From contig CALZHQ010000070.1 of NCBI GenBank assembly GCA_945787295.1, positions 1 through 24,477 of the forward strand: a DNA stretch of 24,477 nt, written 5' to 3'. Position 1 is the first letter of the stretch. Each line of letters opens with the position of its first letter. Below are positions 22,591-24,477 of this stretch, piece by piece. This DNA is from an uncultured Desulfuromonadales bacterium (lineage in GTDB: Bacteria; Desulfobacterota; Desulfuromonadia; Desulfuromonadales; Geopsychrobacteraceae). Under the pieces are notes generated by a model that saw only the letters and a list, made by a program, of their open reading frames with translations, was not told the DNA's origin and ran no database searches. Both the position numbers and the translations under genes were made by a program.

Positions 22591-23454
22591 TCAATAGATT
22601 TTTCGGCGTGAAAATGTCGAGCCGAGAACATTGAAGGTATTTTCCACGATAAACAGGGCATAGTTGTCGGTGGTAAAGACTAATTCTTCCAGTCTTTTCA
22701 ACTGGATGTTGTTGATTACCACGAGCAGCACGGTGCGAGGTTGTTTTTGATAGGCTCCGATGGCCGGCAGCATAGTCGTACCTATTTTCAGGTGAGTCAT
22801 CACCTGGTCGGCTATTTCATCTGGCTTTGCGGAGATGATAAATGCCAGCTTGCGCTGATTGAACAATGACAGGCAATAATCAATTGAAACCGAGCAGAGG
22901 AACACTGCGATCATGGATGCGATCACCAGATCATTGTCGAGACTGATAAAACTGATTGAAAAGAGCACCAGGTTGAAGAAAAAATAGACCTTGCCAATGC
23001 CAATATTGAATTTCTGGTTAAGAATGATTGCAATGACATCAAGTCCGCCGTTGGACCCGAGCGAGCGCAGAACCATCCCAGCCCCCACTCCAAGCAAAAC
23101 GCCAAACACCAGAGCGGCATAGAGCTGATTACTGATGCTAATCTGGAAATCAATAAGTTGATAAAAAACGGAGATGAGAATCATCGCTAAGGCACTGAAC
23201 CCGAGGAACCGGCGCGAGATATAGATATAGCCGAGAATGAACATCGGTACATTCAGCAGCAGGTAAAACAAACCGGGATTTAACCAGTGAGTTTGGTAGA
23301 AAATCAACGAGCCAACCCCGAACAGACCACCCGGAACGAAATTGTGAGGAATGGCAATTGCTTTGAGCGAAATCGCCTGGATCAAAGAGCCGACGGTAAT
23401 GAGGCCGCAGTTCCAGAAGATCGAATAGACGAATTTACTTTTTTCTTCGGTCAT
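22591..23454 (-). CDS. YitT family membrane protein (DUF161 with C-terminal DUF2179)
   Basis: Protein of 287 residues with six hydrophobic segments in the first 200, including the family feature SLKAIAIPHNFVPGGLFGVG and MVLRSLGSNGGLDVIA. The C-terminal soluble domain (about 207-280; FIISAKPDEIADQVMTHL, then GTTMLPAIGAYQKQPRTVLL) is the DUF2179 type, thought to bind a ligand. Substrate and direction of transport are unknown for the family. The ATG at 23454 has GAGGA at 6-7 nt. It is a single-gene unit with its own terminator. Confidence 0.92.
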   Translation of the reverse strand: MTEEKSKFVYSIFWNCGLITVGSLIQAISLKAIAIPHNFVPGGLFGVGSLIFYQTHWLNPGLFYLLLNVPMFILGYIYISRRFLGFSALAMILISVFYQLIDFQISISNQLYAALVFGVLLGVGAGMVLRSLGSNGGLDVIAIILNQKFNIGIGKVYFFFNLVLFSISFISLDNDLVIASMIAVFLCSVSIDYCLSLFNQRKLAFIISAKPDEIADQVMTHLKIGTTMLPAIGAYQKQPRTVLLVVINNIQLKRLEELVFTTDNYALFIVENTFNVLGSTFSRRKIY

Positions 23455-23574
23455 AACAAATCCTCATAGTTGAGACGTACAAATCGCTAAACGATCGAAA
23501 GTTTGCACCCTGAAAGCTTCATGGCACCCTGATGGTTATTTGAATTGCTCTTCAAAAAAGAAAAAAGACAACCT

Positions 23575-23832
23575 TCATACGGTATTGCTATTGAGAAGCT
23601 TGCTGTGGGAATTTATGAGTTTAGCTGCGGAACGATAAACGGTACCAAGTTCATCAGCGTAAAGCGCCTCGGTTTCGTAGTCCTCAATCCGTTTTTCTGA
23701 TTGAAGGTAATTATGCAGAGCCTCGCTAACGGGAATAGGTATGAGCGATGTGCCTGCATTGTTTAAATGAACGATCCCATAGCAGGAAGCCGTTTCTCTC
23801 CGCGCACGTGCGACATCAATTGCTTTATCCAT
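23575..23832 (-). pseudogene. N-terminal remnant of a class V aminotransferase (PLP-dependent)
   Basis: The 85-residue product matches only the start of aminotransferase class V / cysteine-desulfurase-like enzymes: HLNNAGTSLIPIPVSEALHN followed by EDYETEALYADELGTVYRSAAKLIN. Such enzymes have 370-420 residues, and the PLP lysine and most of the fold are missing; after about 75 residues the frame ends with an unrelated tail. The ATG at 23832 follows GAGGG at about 7 nt, so it may still be translated. I found no continuation in other frames downstream, so this is a 3' deletion rather than a frameshift. Confidence 0.7.
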
Positions 23833-23835
23833 CAA

Positions 23836-24135
23836 TATCCCTCGGGTTGAATATTCGGAGCATGTCCAACCTTATGAAAATAGTTTGCACGTAAGTCCCC
23901 AGATGATTCCCTGAACTATAGATGAAGCCAATTTACCTAACAAGCTGTATCGACCGGCCTCGTGGAATGTTCTCGTTGTAGTTCTCAAAAATTGGCGCTT
24001 GTGGCAGGGGGGATTGGGCAGGTCGCACCAACGGTGGGATTATTACATCTAGCTGCTTTTGCGAAGAAAAGAGCTCTTTTGTCATGAGGGCCGCGACAGG
24101 ACTGTTGGATGTTTTAGATCCGTGAGGCGGGGCGT
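23836..24135. other. Intergenic region between the aminotransferase stub and the DUF2270 gene
   Basis: No supported gene. A 68-codon frame on the minus strand (start 24139) has no binding site, low-complexity content and no family resemblance. A palindrome AAAAGAGCTCTTTT lies near 24066-24079. I see no insertion-sequence ends that would explain the truncated neighbour. Confidence 0.4.
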
Positions 24136-24477
24136 TCAAACGTGAGCCTCGCCGAAGCGCAGCTCACCTACCTGCGTCCGATGCCGGATCATGACGTAGA
24201 GCAGCCAGCCATAGAAGATCACTACGCTCGCTAAGACGATCCAGCCGGGGATGTAGCCGACCGCGGTGATGTCCAGGAGTTCCTCAACCGAGTGGACGAA
24301 CTCCGCCTCTCCCGTTCTGGGTTGCAACACTGCGGTGGTGGCCTTCAATATCCACGCCCACAGCAGAATGAGGAAAATCCAGCAGTAGTTTCGTGACAGG
24401 CGGCGTGCCATGGCCTGCCGTTGCGTGATGGTGAACCTTGGATGCCGCAACGTTTCCGCAAGCTCAGCCGCCCAATC
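24136..24477 (-). CDS. DUF2270 family integral membrane protein, C-terminal part
   Basis: The gene enters from the right edge; only its last 113 codons are visible and the frame is open to 24477. It begins DWAAELAETLRHPRFTITQR and continues with two hydrophobic segments (RNYCWIFLILLWAWILKATT and GYIPGWIVLASVVIFYGWLL), the pattern of the C-terminal half of DUF2270 predicted membrane proteins (HPRF...RNYxWI...PGW). Function unknown. An apparent start near 24450 (TTG) is internal and should not be used. Confidence 0.85.
   Translation of the reverse strand, partial: DWAAELAETLRHPRFTITQRQAMARRLSRNYCWIFLILLWAWILKATTAVLQPRTGEAEFVHSVEELLDITAVGYIPGWIVLASVVIFYGWLLYVMIRHRTQVGELRFGEAHV

Noticed and set aside
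23933..24139. 68-codon open frame following the DUF2270 gene
   Set aside because: TTG start overlapping the previous stop without a binding site; sequence rich in Pro and Ser with no family resemblance.

Overview
The window looks like a chromosomal segment of a Desulfuromonadales-type bacterium (Geobacter, Desulfuromonas or Geopsychrobacter relatives). This is an inference from family content: a c-type multiheme cytochrome carrying MopE-like metal-binding repeats, an abundance of two-component and HD-GYP signalling proteins, small zinc-knuckle and 'MLIPV' proteins that I recall from this group, and a fused ChlI-ChlD chelatase gene. I see no rRNA, tRNA, CRISPR array, complete insertion sequence or phage module.

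Layout. 1-880 (-): 5' part of a multiheme cytochrome gene whose frame is broken near 725. 1462-4927 (+): lon protease followed by a zinc alcohol dehydrogenase. 5318-6085 (+): two small proteins with strong ribosome binding sites, long upstream regions and a good terminator. 6200-7189 (+): membrane-anchored M28 peptidase. 7461-10822 (-): a tight five-gene redox operon read as small lipoprotein, response regulator, 2[4Fe-4S] ferredoxin, di-heme cytochrome b of the ferric-reductase fold, and Tat-exported flavoprotein of the fumarate reductase/AprA superfamily. 11205-12636 (-): a chain of five small genes, two junctions overlapping by 4 nt, including one secreted protein and one diverged beta-sandwich protein. 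13193-14379 (-): YjdF-type membrane protein and a TPR membrane protein. 14602-16597 (+): fused ChlI-ChlD chelatase gene read in three frames, with an A9 slip site at the ChlI/ChlD boundary. 16752-19338 (+): sensor kinase with a periplasmic binding domain plus a receiver-only regulator. 19346-19612 (-): orphan small gene in an A+T-rich patch. 20478-21938 and 19873-20481 (-): HD-GYP protein translationally coupled to a TPR lipoprotein. 22591-23454 (-): YitT family transporter-like protein with a strong terminator. 23575-23832 (-): stub of a class V aminotransferase. 24136-24477 (-): C-terminal part of a DUF2270 protein.

What stands out. (1) The chelatase gene has the features of programmed -1 frameshifting that could give both the small (ChlI-like) and medium (ChlD-like) chelatase subunits from one gene, a phenomenon already described for chlD genes; a separate frame break at about 15272 is not explained that way and is either a mutation or an assembly indel. 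(2) The redox operon combines familiar modules in an arrangement I do not recognise as a named system, with a Pro/Gly-rich insertion in the flavoprotein. (3) The small-gene chain at 11205-12636 contains two proteins with similar N-termini and looks like a reduced, possibly decaying, secreted-protein locus.

Starts were chosen by eye from Shine-Dalgarno spacing and family fit; several are uncertain and this is stated at each gene. Family assignments are from recognised motifs, not from database searches.
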